Part shown: in pieces, positions 57,295 to 64,000 of the stretch
Layout of the letters: each line of letters begins with the position of its first letter
Numbering within the stretch: position 1 is the first letter of the stretch
Notes under the pieces: model-generated
Told to the model about the DNA's origin: nothing
What the model saw: the letters and a program-made list of their open reading frames with translations, nothing else
The model's database searches: none
Program-made: the position numbers and the translations under genes
NCBI GenBank assembly: GCA_963721385.1
Contig: CAVRJB010000013.1
Coordinates: forward strand, 868,001-932,000
Source: DAOMFB01 sp963721385
Lineage (GTDB): Bacteria > Acidobacteriota > Thermoanaerobaculia > UBA5066
DNA: 64,000 bases
Reading direction: 5' to 3'

Positions 57295-58083
57295 ATGCCC
57301 GAAGCGAGTGGCCCGGGCGGCTTTCTTCGCCGTCTCCGTTACCGGATTCACTTCGTGGCGGCCTGTCTCGTGGGAGGGTTCTTCTTCGTCATCCTCTCGC
57401 TTCTGGCGGTCTTCCGGATCGCCGTCCTGAAGCGCCATCGGCAGGTCGTGATGGACGGCTGGATCCACCCGTGGTTCCGGATCATGAGAGCCACCCTTGG
57501 CTGGGAGATGCCCGTCGAGAGAGAAGACCGGTTCGAGACATCTCGCCCCGCCGTCGTCGTCATCAACCACCAGTCGAACCTCGACATCGTCCTCTGGGCG
57601 CGCTTCTTCCCCGCCGCGACGGTTATCGTCGGGAAGATGCAGATCCGGAAGATCCCGATCTTCGGCTACATCTTCCAGGGGACGAAGAACATCCTGATCG
57701 ACCGCGAAAACGCCGAGCGGGCCCGCCGGTCGCTGCAGGACGCGGCGCACCGGATCCGCTCCGAGCGCCTGAACGTCTGGATGGCCCCCGAAGGGCACAG
57801 AAACCTCGGCATGGAGATGCTCCCCTTCAAGAAGGGGTCGTTCCACCTGGCCATCGCCGCCCAGGTCCCCGTGTTGCCCGTCGTGGTCGGGCCCGTCTGG
57901 ACCGTCTTCGACGCGGGTCGCTGGCTGAACAGGCCGGGCACGGTCCGGACGCGGGTCCTCGAGCCGATTCCGACCGAAGGACTCACCGAGGACGACATCG
58001 ACGCCCTCATGCGGAGGGCCCGCACGACGATGGACGCGGCGCGCCGGGAGCTGATCGCGAAAGCAGGGCCCCGGATTTCGTAG
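57295..58083 (+). CDS. plsC: 1-acyl-sn-glycerol-3-phosphate acyltransferase (PlsC family)
   Basis: 262 residues. A transmembrane segment (FVAACLVGGFFFVILSLLAV) precedes the acyltransferase domain, which has the HX4D motif NHQSNLD (His92, Asp97), then GTKNILIDR, APEGHRN and VLPVVVGP. These define the acyltransferase that makes phosphatidic acid from lysophosphatidic acid at the inner membrane face. Length is normal. The start sits in the symmetric promoter shared with the flavoprotein gene. It is followed by the convergent DUF6526 gene after 3 nt. Confidence 0.88.
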   Translation: MPEASGPGGFLRRLRYRIHFVAACLVGGFFFVILSLLAVFRIAVLKRHRQVVMDGWIHPWFRIMRATLGWEMPVEREDRFETSRPAVVVINHQSNLDIVLWARFFPAATVIVGKMQIRKIPIFGYIFQGTKNILIDRENAERARRSLQDAAHRIRSERLNVWMAPEGHRNLGMEMLPFKKGSFHLAIAAQVPVLPVVVGPVWTVFDAGRWLNRPGTVRTRVLEPIPTEGLTEDDIDALMRRARTTMDAARRELIAKAGPRIS

Positions 58084-58086
58084 CGC

Positions 58087-58524
58087 CTACACCCGGAAAA
58101 CGTCGGGCCGCCAGACCTTGATCCGCTTCTTGATCTCCTCGCCCGAGATCTGCTCGTCGATCGCCTGCTTCACGAGGTCGGCCGCCTCGCCATCCGAGGC
58201 GAACCGGAGCCCGATGAGCTGCCTCTCCGAAAGCTCGCCGATCCGGCCGCGGAGCGGCTCGGAAAGGAGCTTCTCGAGGCGGAGCCGCTCCTCCAGCCGG
58301 ATGATCCGGTCCTGATTCCTGAGCGCGTAGATCCGAACCCGGAACAGGAGGACGATCGCCGCCGCGGCGACCACGATCCACCAGGCGTTCTCGAAGGTCG
58401 GGTTCCGGACGGTCCTCCAGACCGTGAGGAGAAACGAGATCGAAAGGACCCCGAAGGCGAAGAGATGAAAGCTCGGGTCGTACCGGCGGTGATTGGCGTA
58501 GGTCTGGGGCGTCTTCTCGGCCAT
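58087..58524 (-). CDS. DUF6526-family membrane protein
   Basis: 145 residues. Two hydrophobic helices near the N-terminus (SFHLFAFGVLSISFLLTVWRTV and NAWWIVVAAAAIVLLFRVRIYA) and a charged helical C-terminal half (NQDRIIRLEERLRLEKLLSEPL, then ERQLIGLRFASDGEA) match the small DUF6526 type; the family assignment is from memory. GGAGGAT precedes the ATG. Function is unknown. The gene is convergent with plsC. Confidence 0.72.
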   Translation of the reverse strand: MAEKTPQTYANHRRYDPSFHLFAFGVLSISFLLTVWRTVRNPTFENAWWIVVAAAAIVLLFRVRIYALRNQDRIIRLEERLRLEKLLSEPLRGRIGELSERQLIGLRFASDGEAADLVKQAIDEQISGEEIKKRIKVWRPDVFRV

Positions 58525-58617
58525 CGGGATCCTCCGCGCTGGTGAGTGTAGCGGCTACGTGCTTCCGCCTTACCGCTTGGCCGTCCCTCGTCTGAGGCCC
58601 GTTTCGGGGCGCTCCGA

Positions 58618-58623
58618 TAACAT
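58618..58623 (+). promoter_or_regulatory. Leaderless-type -10 element before pepQ
   Basis: TAACAT ends exactly 6 nt before the ATG at 58630, with the GC-rich spacer CGGGCC and no Shine-Dalgarno. The same arrangement recurs at 60011 (TACAGT, 59999-60004, 6 nt) and, with 8 nt spacing, at 61110 (TATAGT, 61096-61101). Confidence 0.45.
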
Positions 58624-58629
58624 CGGGCC

Positions 58630-59964
58630 ATGCAGGACCCGGCTCTCCCCGTCCTCTTCTCCGCCCACGTCGCAGAGAGGGCCGCCGCCACGGCGAAGGC
58701 CCTCTCCGAGACTGCCTTCAAGCGCCTCGTCGTCCACTCGGGCGTCCCCTTCACCTACTTCGCGGATGACAACGACGCCCCCTTCCACACGACGCCCCAC
58801 TTTGCGCACTGGGCGCCCGTCGAGGGGCCGCACCACCTCCTCGAGGTCGTTCCCGGGAAAAAGCCGCGAATCGTCCGGGTGACGCCGCGGGACTACTGGT
58901 ACGCGCCTCCCGCACCGGCGCCCGACGTCGTCCGCGAGTCGTTCGACGTCGTCGACGTCGAGACGCCGGAGGCGGCGTGGAAGGAGATCGGGGCGGCCGG
59001 AGCCGGAACTGCGTTCGTCGGGCCGGGCACGGCTGGCGCCGGCGACCAGGGCTTCCCGGCCGCGTCGCTGAATCCGAAGGAGCTCGTCGCGCGCCTCGAC
59101 TGGGAGCGCTCCTACAAGACCGCCTACGAGGCGGCCACCCTCTCCGCGGCGACGGCCAAGGCGGCGCGCGGGTTCGTCGCGGCCGAGACGGCGTTCCGCG
59201 CGGGCGCAGCCGAGATCGAGATCCACCAGGCCTACATGAAAGCGATCGGCGATGTGGAGGACGCGCTCCCTTACACGACCATCGTGGCGCTCGACGAGCG
59301 GGCGGCGACGCTCCACTATCACGGCAAACGGGGGCGCGAAGCCGCACCCGGAAACGTCCTCCTGATCGACGCTGGCGCCTCCGTGAGGATGTACGGCTCC
59401 GACATCACACGGACGTTCGCGGGGCCGAAGGCGGAACCGGTCTTCGCGGCGCTCCTTTCCGGGATGAAGGACGCACAGCGCGCCCTTGCGCTCGGCGCCC
59501 GCCCGGGCCGCTCGTACGTCGACCTCCACCGCGAGGCGCACCGCCGCATCGGGGCGCTCCTCACCGAAACGAAGATCCTGAAAGTCTCCATCGACGAAGC
59601 GGTCTCGCGGAAGCTGACGCTCCCGTTCTTCCCGCACGGCCTCGGCCACTTCCTCGGCATCCAGGTCCACGACGTGGCGGGGCGGCAGGCCTCTCGCGAC
59701 GGCGCCACCGCCCCGCCGCCCCCGGACTATCCGTCGCTCAGGACGACGCGAACGATCGAGCCGAAGATGCTCTTCACGATCGAGCCGGGCCTCTACTTCA
59801 TCCCGATGCTCCTCGAGCCCTTCCGGTCGGGGCCGGACGCCTCGGCCTTCGACTGGAAGCTGGTCGACCGGCTCACGCGCTGCGGAGGAATCCGGATCGA
59901 GGACAACGTTCACGTCGAGGTGGAGCGGAATCGGAACCTGACGCGGGAGTTCCTGCCGAATTGA
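58630..59964 (+). CDS. pepQ: Xaa-Pro dipeptidase (M24B, PepQ-like)
   Basis: 444 residues. The N-terminal domain (LPVLFSAHVAERAAATAKAL) contains PFTYFADDNDAPFH, a substrate-binding feature of PepQ. The catalytic domain has metal ligands in LLIDAGASVRMYGSD, ITRTFAG, HGLGHFLGIQVHD, FTIEPGLYF and RIEDNVHVE. It cleaves Xaa-Pro dipeptides, completing proline-peptide turnover begun by aminopeptidase P, encoded at 25.2-26.6 kb. Cytosolic, normal length. Confidence 0.93.
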   Translation: MQDPALPVLFSAHVAERAAATAKALSETAFKRLVVHSGVPFTYFADDNDAPFHTTPHFAHWAPVEGPHHLLEVVPGKKPRIVRVTPRDYWYAPPAPAPDVVRESFDVVDVETPEAAWKEIGAAGAGTAFVGPGTAGAGDQGFPAASLNPKELVARLDWERSYKTAYEAATLSAATAKAARGFVAAETAFRAGAAEIEIHQAYMKAIGDVEDALPYTTIVALDERAATLHYHGKRGREAAPGNVLLIDAGASVRMYGSDITRTFAGPKAEPVFAALLSGMKDAQRALALGARPGRSYVDLHREAHRRIGALLTETKILKVSIDEAVSRKLTLPFFPHGLGHFLGIQVHDVAGRQASRDGATAPPPPDYPSLRTTRTIEPKMLFTIEPGLYFIPMLLEPFRSGPDASAFDWKLVDRLTRCGGIRIEDNVHVEVERNRNLTREFLPN

Positions 59965-60010
59965 GGGGCAGACGCCTCGCCCCGTCCGCACGCTGCGATA
60001 CAGTTCCTTC

Positions 60011-60430
60011 ATGACGCACGCGAAGGCGTTCCTCGCCGGTTTCCTCTCCACACTCGTCTTTCATCAGGGCGTTCTCGCGATCCTCCACGGGGCCGGCGCC
60101 ACGCCCCGAAAGCCGTGGGTGATGGCGCCGACGCCTCCGTTCGGGATCCCGTCCGTCATCTCGCTCGCGTTCTGGGGAGGCGTCTGGGGCGTCGCCCTCT
60201 GGCTGATGATCCGGGGAGCGTCGGGACCGCGGCACTGGCTGCTCGCGGTCGTTCTCGGGGCGATCCTGCCGACCCTCGTGGCCCTCCTCGTCGTCCTGCC
60301 GCTCAAAGGGATGCCTCTCGGGGGCGGCTGGAAGCCCGACCTCCTCGTCGGCGCGCTCCTCCTGAACGGCGCATGGGGCGCGGGTGTGGCGCTCTTCATG
60401 CTGCTCCTGGGGCGCGGCCCCGGACGCTGA
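60011..60430 (+). CDS. Conserved small membrane protein of unknown function
   Basis: 139 residues with four hydrophobic helices (FLAGFLSTLVFHQGVLAILHG, VISLAFWGGVWGVALWLMI, WLLAVVLGAILPTLVALLVVLPL, LLVGALLLNGAWGAGVALFMLLLG). The FHQGVLAILH and WKPDLL segments look conserved in a family of hypothetical inner-membrane proteins. No enzymatic motif is present. TACAGT lies 6 nt before the ATG, without a Shine-Dalgarno. Confidence 0.7.
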   Translation: MTHAKAFLAGFLSTLVFHQGVLAILHGAGATPRKPWVMAPTPPFGIPSVISLAFWGGVWGVALWLMIRGASGPRHWLLAVVLGAILPTLVALLVVLPLKGMPLGGGWKPDLLVGALLLNGAWGAGVALFMLLLGRGPGR

Positions 60431-60495
60431 TCGAGCGCCATGACGACGCCCGCCGGTCTCCTGGAGACGGCGCTCCAGGCGCTCCGGCGGCTTTC

Positions 60496-60966
60496 CTAGA
60501 TCCGGGCGGCCGGAAGGTCGAGACCCGCGGAGGGGATCGCGGCTGAATCCCCGGTGGCGATGGACTCGAAGGCAGCGCCAAGCGCGGCCGCGACGCCGCG
60601 GGCGTCCATCGTCTGGATCTGGTGCCGCTGGAGCATGTAGACGAGCTTGCCGTCCCTCAGGAGCCCGATCGAGGGCGAAGACGGAGGGATCCCCTCGAAG
60701 TACGAGCGGGCACGCGCCGTGGCGTCCAGGTCCTGGCCCGCGAAGACCGTGACGAGCCTCTCGGGACGGAGCGGGTGTCTGACGGCGAGCGCCGCGCCGG
60801 GGCGCGCCTGGCCCGCGGCGCAGCCGCAGACCGAGTTCACGACGACGAGGATCGAACCCTTCTGCGACAGGGAGGCCTCCACCTCGGGCGCGGTGCGCAG
60901 CTCGGTGAAGCCGGCCTGCGTGAGCTCGTCGCGAAAGGGCTGGATCATCTGAGGGTCATACGGCAT
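60496..60966 (-). CDS. Bacilliredoxin (BrxA/BrxB family)
   Basis: 156 residues from ATG 60966, with an AGGAG site just upstream; an in-frame ATG at 61026 is less likely. Cys47-Gly-Cys49 in VVVNSVCGCAAG is the bacilliredoxin active site that removes bacillithiol, or another low-molecular thiol, from proteins. GSILVVVNSV and FEGIPPSSPSIGLLRDGKLVYMLQRHQI are conserved. Bacillithiol-type chemistry outside Firmicutes is reported for several phyla, including acidobacterial genomes; the actual thiol here is not known. Confidence 0.88.
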   Translation of the reverse strand: MPYDPQMIQPFRDELTQAGFTELRTAPEVEASLSQKGSILVVVNSVCGCAAGQARPGAALAVRHPLRPERLVTVFAGQDLDATARARSYFEGIPPSSPSIGLLRDGKLVYMLQRHQIQTMDARGVAAALGAAFESIATGDSAAIPSAGLDLPAARI

Positions 60967-61109
60967 CCGAATCTCCTGTCGGCGATCATAGCGAGGTTCA
61001 AGGAGAGAGAGTCTCAATCTCGTCAACTCCCGAGCCTATCAGAGAACGCCGAAGCGGACGAGCCCGATCCGGCCGGTCAGCGGCCCGCGGTCGAATATAG
61101 TCCGCGCCG

Positions 61110-62189
61110 ATGACGACGAGCGCCCGCGCGGAGCACCCCGTCACCCCCCGCGCTGCCGGGTTCCGGCAGCCGGCCGAGTGGGCGGAGCACCGCTCCGTCT
61201 GGATCGCGTGGCCGTCGCACGCCGACCTCTGGGAGACGGCGCTCGAGCCGGTCCGGCGGGTCTGGCTCGAGATGGCGGCCGCCGTGGCCGACCTCGACCC
61301 CGCGACGGGCGCCGCGCGCGGCGAGCGGCTGGAAGTGCTCGTCCCTGACGCCGCGAACGAGGCCCTCGCCCGCGAAAGGACATCCGGCCTTCCGGCGCGC
61401 TTCCACCGGATCCCGTTCGGCGACATCTGGCTCCGCGACACGGCGCCGGTCTTCGTCACCGGCGCGGAGGGCGTCGCGGCCGTCTCGTTCGCCTTCAACG
61501 GCTGGGGGGAAAAGTACGTCCTGCCGGGCGACGACCTCGTCTCGGCGCGGGTTGCGCTCGCCGCGCGGATGCGCGCCTTTTCGTTCCCCTGGGTGCTCGA
61601 GGGGGGCTCGGTGGAGGTCGACGGCGAGGGGACCTGCCTGACGACCCGGCAGTGCCTTCTGAACCCGAACCGTAACCCGGAGTTGTCCCGGAACGAGATC
61701 GAGGAGGGCCTCCGAGCCGCCCTCGGTGTCGAGAGCGTCCTCTGGCTCGGGGACGGCCTCAGGAATGACCACACCGACGGGCACGTCGACACGATTGCCC
61801 GTTTCGTGGCGCCGGGGACGGCCGTCTGCATGCGGGCCTCCGGAAGCGACGACCCGAACGCCGGAGCGCTCGCCGCGATCGCCCGCGACCTCGCCTCGTT
61901 CCGGGACGCGCAGGGCCGACGGCTGACGGTCGTCGAGATCCCCTCCCCCGGCCTCGTCCTCGACGACGAGGGCGAGGTCCTGCCGGCGAGCTACGTCAAT
62001 TTCTACATCGGCGACCGCGTCGTCGTGGTTCCGGTTTACGGGATGCGGCACGACGAAGCCGCCCTCGAGGCGCTCGAGCCGCTCTTCCCGGGACGACGGG
62101 TGGTTCCGGTTCACGCCCGCGACCTCCTGACCGGCGGAGGCGCATGGCATTGCATCACGCAGCAGGAACCCAAGGGAGACGCAAGATGA
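61110..62189 (+). CDS. aguA: Agmatine deiminase
   Basis: 359 residues. Guanidine-modifying fold: WAEHRSVWIAWPSHADLW near the start, FGDIWLRDTAPVF and WVLEGGSVEVDGEGTCLTT in the middle, NDHTDGHVDTIARF with the catalytic His, and the terminal catalytic Cys348 in GGGAWHCITQQ. It hydrolyses agmatine to N-carbamoylputrescine and ammonia. The stop overlaps the aguB ATG (ATGA), so both enzymes of the route to putrescine are coupled. TATAGT lies 8 nt before the start. Confidence 0.96.
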   Translation: MTTSARAEHPVTPRAAGFRQPAEWAEHRSVWIAWPSHADLWETALEPVRRVWLEMAAAVADLDPATGAARGERLEVLVPDAANEALARERTSGLPARFHRIPFGDIWLRDTAPVFVTGAEGVAAVSFAFNGWGEKYVLPGDDLVSARVALAARMRAFSFPWVLEGGSVEVDGEGTCLTTRQCLLNPNRNPELSRNEIEEGLRAALGVESVLWLGDGLRNDHTDGHVDTIARFVAPGTAVCMRASGSDDPNAGALAAIARDLASFRDAQGRRLTVVEIPSPGLVLDDEGEVLPASYVNFYIGDRVVVVPVYGMRHDEAALEALEPLFPGRRVVPVHARDLLTGGGAWHCITQQEPKGDAR

Positions 62190-63046
62190 CGGACCGCCTC
62201 ACCCTCGCCGCCGTCCAGTGCGCGCTCGGCGGAAGCATCGACGAGAACGTGGCGACCGTCGAGCGGCTCGTCCGCGACGCGGCTCGCCAGGGCGCGCAGG
62301 TCGTCCTTCCGCCCGAGCTCTTCGAAGGACCCTACTTCTGCCGCGAGGAAAGTGACGTCTACTTCTCGTGGGCGCGGCCGGCCGAGGGCCACCCGACGCT
62401 CGAGCGGTTCCGGAGGCTGGCGAAGGAGCTCGGCGTCGCGATTCCGGTCTCGTTCTTCGAGAAGGCGGGCCCCGCCTACTACAACAGCGTGGCGATGGTC
62501 GACGCGGATGGCGCTCTCCTCGGCGTCTACAGGAAGAGCCACATCCCCGCCGGGCCCGGTTACGAGGAGAAGTTCTACTTCCGCCCCGGCGAGACGGGGT
62601 TCCTGCCCTGGAAGGCGAAGCCGGCCATGCTCGGCGTCGGGATCTGCTGGGATCAGTGGTTCCCGGAGTGTGCGCGGGCGCTCGTCCTTCGCGGCGCCGA
62701 CGTCCTCCTCTACCCCACCGCCATCGGCTCCGAGCCCGGGGACCCCTCGCTCGACACGCGGGACCGCTGGCAGCGCGCAATGATCGGCCATGCCGTCTGC
62801 AACGTGACGCCCGTCGTCGCGGCGAACCGGATCGGAGACGAGGGTGGCCAGCTCTTCTACGGCTCCTCGTTCATCGCGGACCACGCCGGCGAGAAGCTGG
62901 CCGAGCTGGGGCGGGGCGAGGAAGGCGTGATCGTGGCGACCGTCGACCTCGGGGCCGTCCGCGCCGCGCGCGCCTCCTGGGGCTTCTTCCGGGACCGCCG
63001 GCCCGAGCTTTACGGCGTCCTCGGCACCGCCGACGGCTCGCGCTGA
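62186..63046 (+). CDS. aguB: N-carbamoylputrescine amidase (nitrilase superfamily)
   Basis: 286 residues from ATG 62186. The triad is complete: Glu in LPPELFEGPYFC, Lys in YRKSHIPAGPGY and Cys154 in GVGICWDQWFPE. It hydrolyses N-carbamoylputrescine to putrescine, CO2 and ammonia. The ATGA overlap with aguA supports the specific assignment over other nitrilases. Length (about 285-295) is normal. It is cytosolic and makes the diamine for spermidine synthesis. Confidence 0.95.
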   Translation: MTDRLTLAAVQCALGGSIDENVATVERLVRDAARQGAQVVLPPELFEGPYFCREESDVYFSWARPAEGHPTLERFRRLAKELGVAIPVSFFEKAGPAYYNSVAMVDADGALLGVYRKSHIPAGPGYEEKFYFRPGETGFLPWKAKPAMLGVGICWDQWFPECARALVLRGADVLLYPTAIGSEPGDPSLDTRDRWQRAMIGHAVCNVTPVVAANRIGDEGGQLFYGSSFIADHAGEKLAELGRGEEGVIVATVDLGAVRAARASWGFFRDRRPELYGVLGTADGSR

Positions 63047-63224
63047 GGGGCTTCCGGGCGCGTTACCGCACTGCTCTCTCCTTGACAACGGCCCCGAAAA
63101 GGATTCTCCTCTTGGAATCCACGCGGCGGCTAGTGCGGAAGGGTGCGAGGCAGGACGAAGGTGGCCGGAGGCCTGACCCCCCTGCGTGCGGCTTCTCCGG
63201 GACAGGCGCTTCCTTCCTGACGCG

Positions 63225-64000
63225 ATGAGCGAGAAGGCGTCGTACGACGAGCGGAGGGTCCGGGCGCTTCACCTTGCCGAAGCGTACTCCGCAGTCGCCG
63301 AGCCGCTCCGGTTCGCCGCGGGACTCTTCGGGCTCCAGAAACGGATCGCGAGGGCTCTCGCCGCCTCACACCAGGAACGGCCGCTCTTCGGGCACCCGGA
63401 CCGCGATGCCGACCGTTTTCTCGACATCGCGGACAGCCTCTTCGCTTTCGCCGAGAGCGAGGGCCCGCCCGAGTTGGCCGAGATCGCGCGTGCCCGGCGG
63501 GCCGACGAGCGGGACACCGCCCGCTCCCGCCTTCTTCTCTACTGGGGAGGCGACAGGGAGACGACCGACGACTTCCTCTCGAGGGCGCTCCTCCGCCCGT
63601 ACGTCGAGACGCTCGCCGGGGTCGGAATCGTCCCGGACCGCCCGCGCCGCGAAGGACGTTGCCCGATCTGCGGCGGACGCCCGATCATCGCCGTCCGCGA
63701 GGGCGACCCCCCTTCTCCCGGGGTCTTCCGAGGACTCGTCTGCGGCCTCTGCGGGGCCGAATGGCGCTTCTCGCGGACCCGGTGCCCCTCCTGTCTCGAG
63801 GAGGAGCCGGCGAAGCTCCCCCGCTTTCAGGCCGAGCTCTTCCCCGCCATCCGCCTCGACGCCTGCGAGAGCTGCCGGCAGTACGTGAAGTCGATCGACC
63901 TCGATCTCGAGAGGGGCGCGATCCCCGAGGTCGACGACCTGGCCTCGCTCCCGATGGACCTTTGGGCGATCCAGGAGGGCTACGGGCGGATCGAGCCCGG
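63225..64000 (+). CDS. fdhE: Formate dehydrogenase accessory protein FdhE (3' end outside window)
   Basis: ATG 63225 (MSEKASYDERRVRALHLAEA) opens a frame with no stop to the window end. The rubredoxin-like zinc/iron region has four CXXC pairs: Cys146/149 (CPICGG), Cys173/176 (VCGLCGAEW), Cys187/190 (RCPSC) and Cys214/217 (CESC), in the order and spacing of FdhE. FdhE assists assembly of respiratory formate dehydrogenase. The gene is 178 nt after aguB; the formate dehydrogenase genes would be expected beyond the window. A TTGACA (63082-63087) upstream lacks a good -10 at the right distance. Confidence 0.9.
   Translation, partial: MSEKASYDERRVRALHLAEAYSAVAEPLRFAAGLFGLQKRIARALAASHQERPLFGHPDRDADRFLDIADSLFAFAESEGPPELAEIARARRADERDTARSRLLLYWGGDRETTDDFLSRALLRPYVETLAGVGIVPDRPRREGRCPICGGRPIIAVREGDPPSPGVFRGLVCGLCGAEWRFSRTRCPSCLEEEPAKLPRFQAELFPAIRLDACESCRQYVKSIDLDLERGAIPEVDDLASLPMDLWAIQEGYGRIEP

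Noticed and set aside
63047..63224. Selenocysteine tRNA next to fdhE
   Set aside because: The stretch has no TCA anticodon loop flanked by pairing arms and no tRNA-like T arm.

Overview
The window is a very GC-rich bacterial chromosome segment. Several traits suggest an Acidobacteriota-type organism (inference from gene content, not a phylogeny): a TonB-dependent receptor with an N-terminal carboxypeptidase-regulatory-like domain, a von Willebrand A protein of the acidobacterial type, a Bacteroidetes/Acidobacteria-type succinate dehydrogenase (about 640-residue SdhA, five-helix SdhC), and a very strong preference for CTC leucine codons in the housekeeping genes.

Layout. (1) 1-1256: 3' part of a large protein with a C-terminal GNAT domain. 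(2) About 1261-20832: an island-like block bounded by two copies of the 3' half of tRNA-Asp. It holds a TonB-dependent receptor and a five-gene co-directional cluster: an intracellular subtilase with a 20-glycine linker, a DUF6603-like giant beta-rich protein, and three further large proteins I cannot assign. The first three genes overlap by ATGA. The last two genes carry many frameshifts, and the last has no stop before the tRNA. (3) 20797-21090: tRNA-Asp(GTC) and tRNA-Val(TAC) with a good sigma-70 promoter. (4) 21-31 kb: MerA-like oxidoreductase with a VTT membrane protein, phosphatase, methyltransferase, aminopeptidase P, RluA, OmpA and VWA proteins, a TauE/DUF1634 pair, ndk. (5) 31-41 kb: sucCD with a membrane glycosyltransferase, isocitrate lyase, secreted and outer-membrane proteins, a Tat-type aldo/keto reductase. 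(6) 41-51 kb: ArnT-like transferase, cupin, methyltransferase remnant, sdhCAB, mdh, an MFS/spermidine-synthase fusion. (7) 51-64 kb: Na+/H+ antiporter, HerA-like ATPase, thioesterase, arfB, SUI1, BaiN-type flavoprotein, PlsC, PepQ, bacilliredoxin, aguA-aguB for putrescine synthesis, and the start of fdhE.

How the genes work together. sucCD, sdhCAB, mdh and isocitrate lyase cover much of the TCA cycle and the first glyoxylate-shunt step. aguA-aguB make putrescine from agmatine, and a spermidine-synthase-like fusion is encoded elsewhere in the window. fdhE points to a formate dehydrogenase nearby outside the window.

Two themes cut across the window. First, at least twelve genes have a -10-like hexamer ending 5-7 nt before the start codon and no ribosome binding site, which predicts leaderless transcription. 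Second, single-base frame breaks cluster at 14.2-20.8, 24.85, 43.4-46.2 and 55.9 kb. They hit sdhA and sdhB, so at least some are probably sequence errors rather than gene decay.
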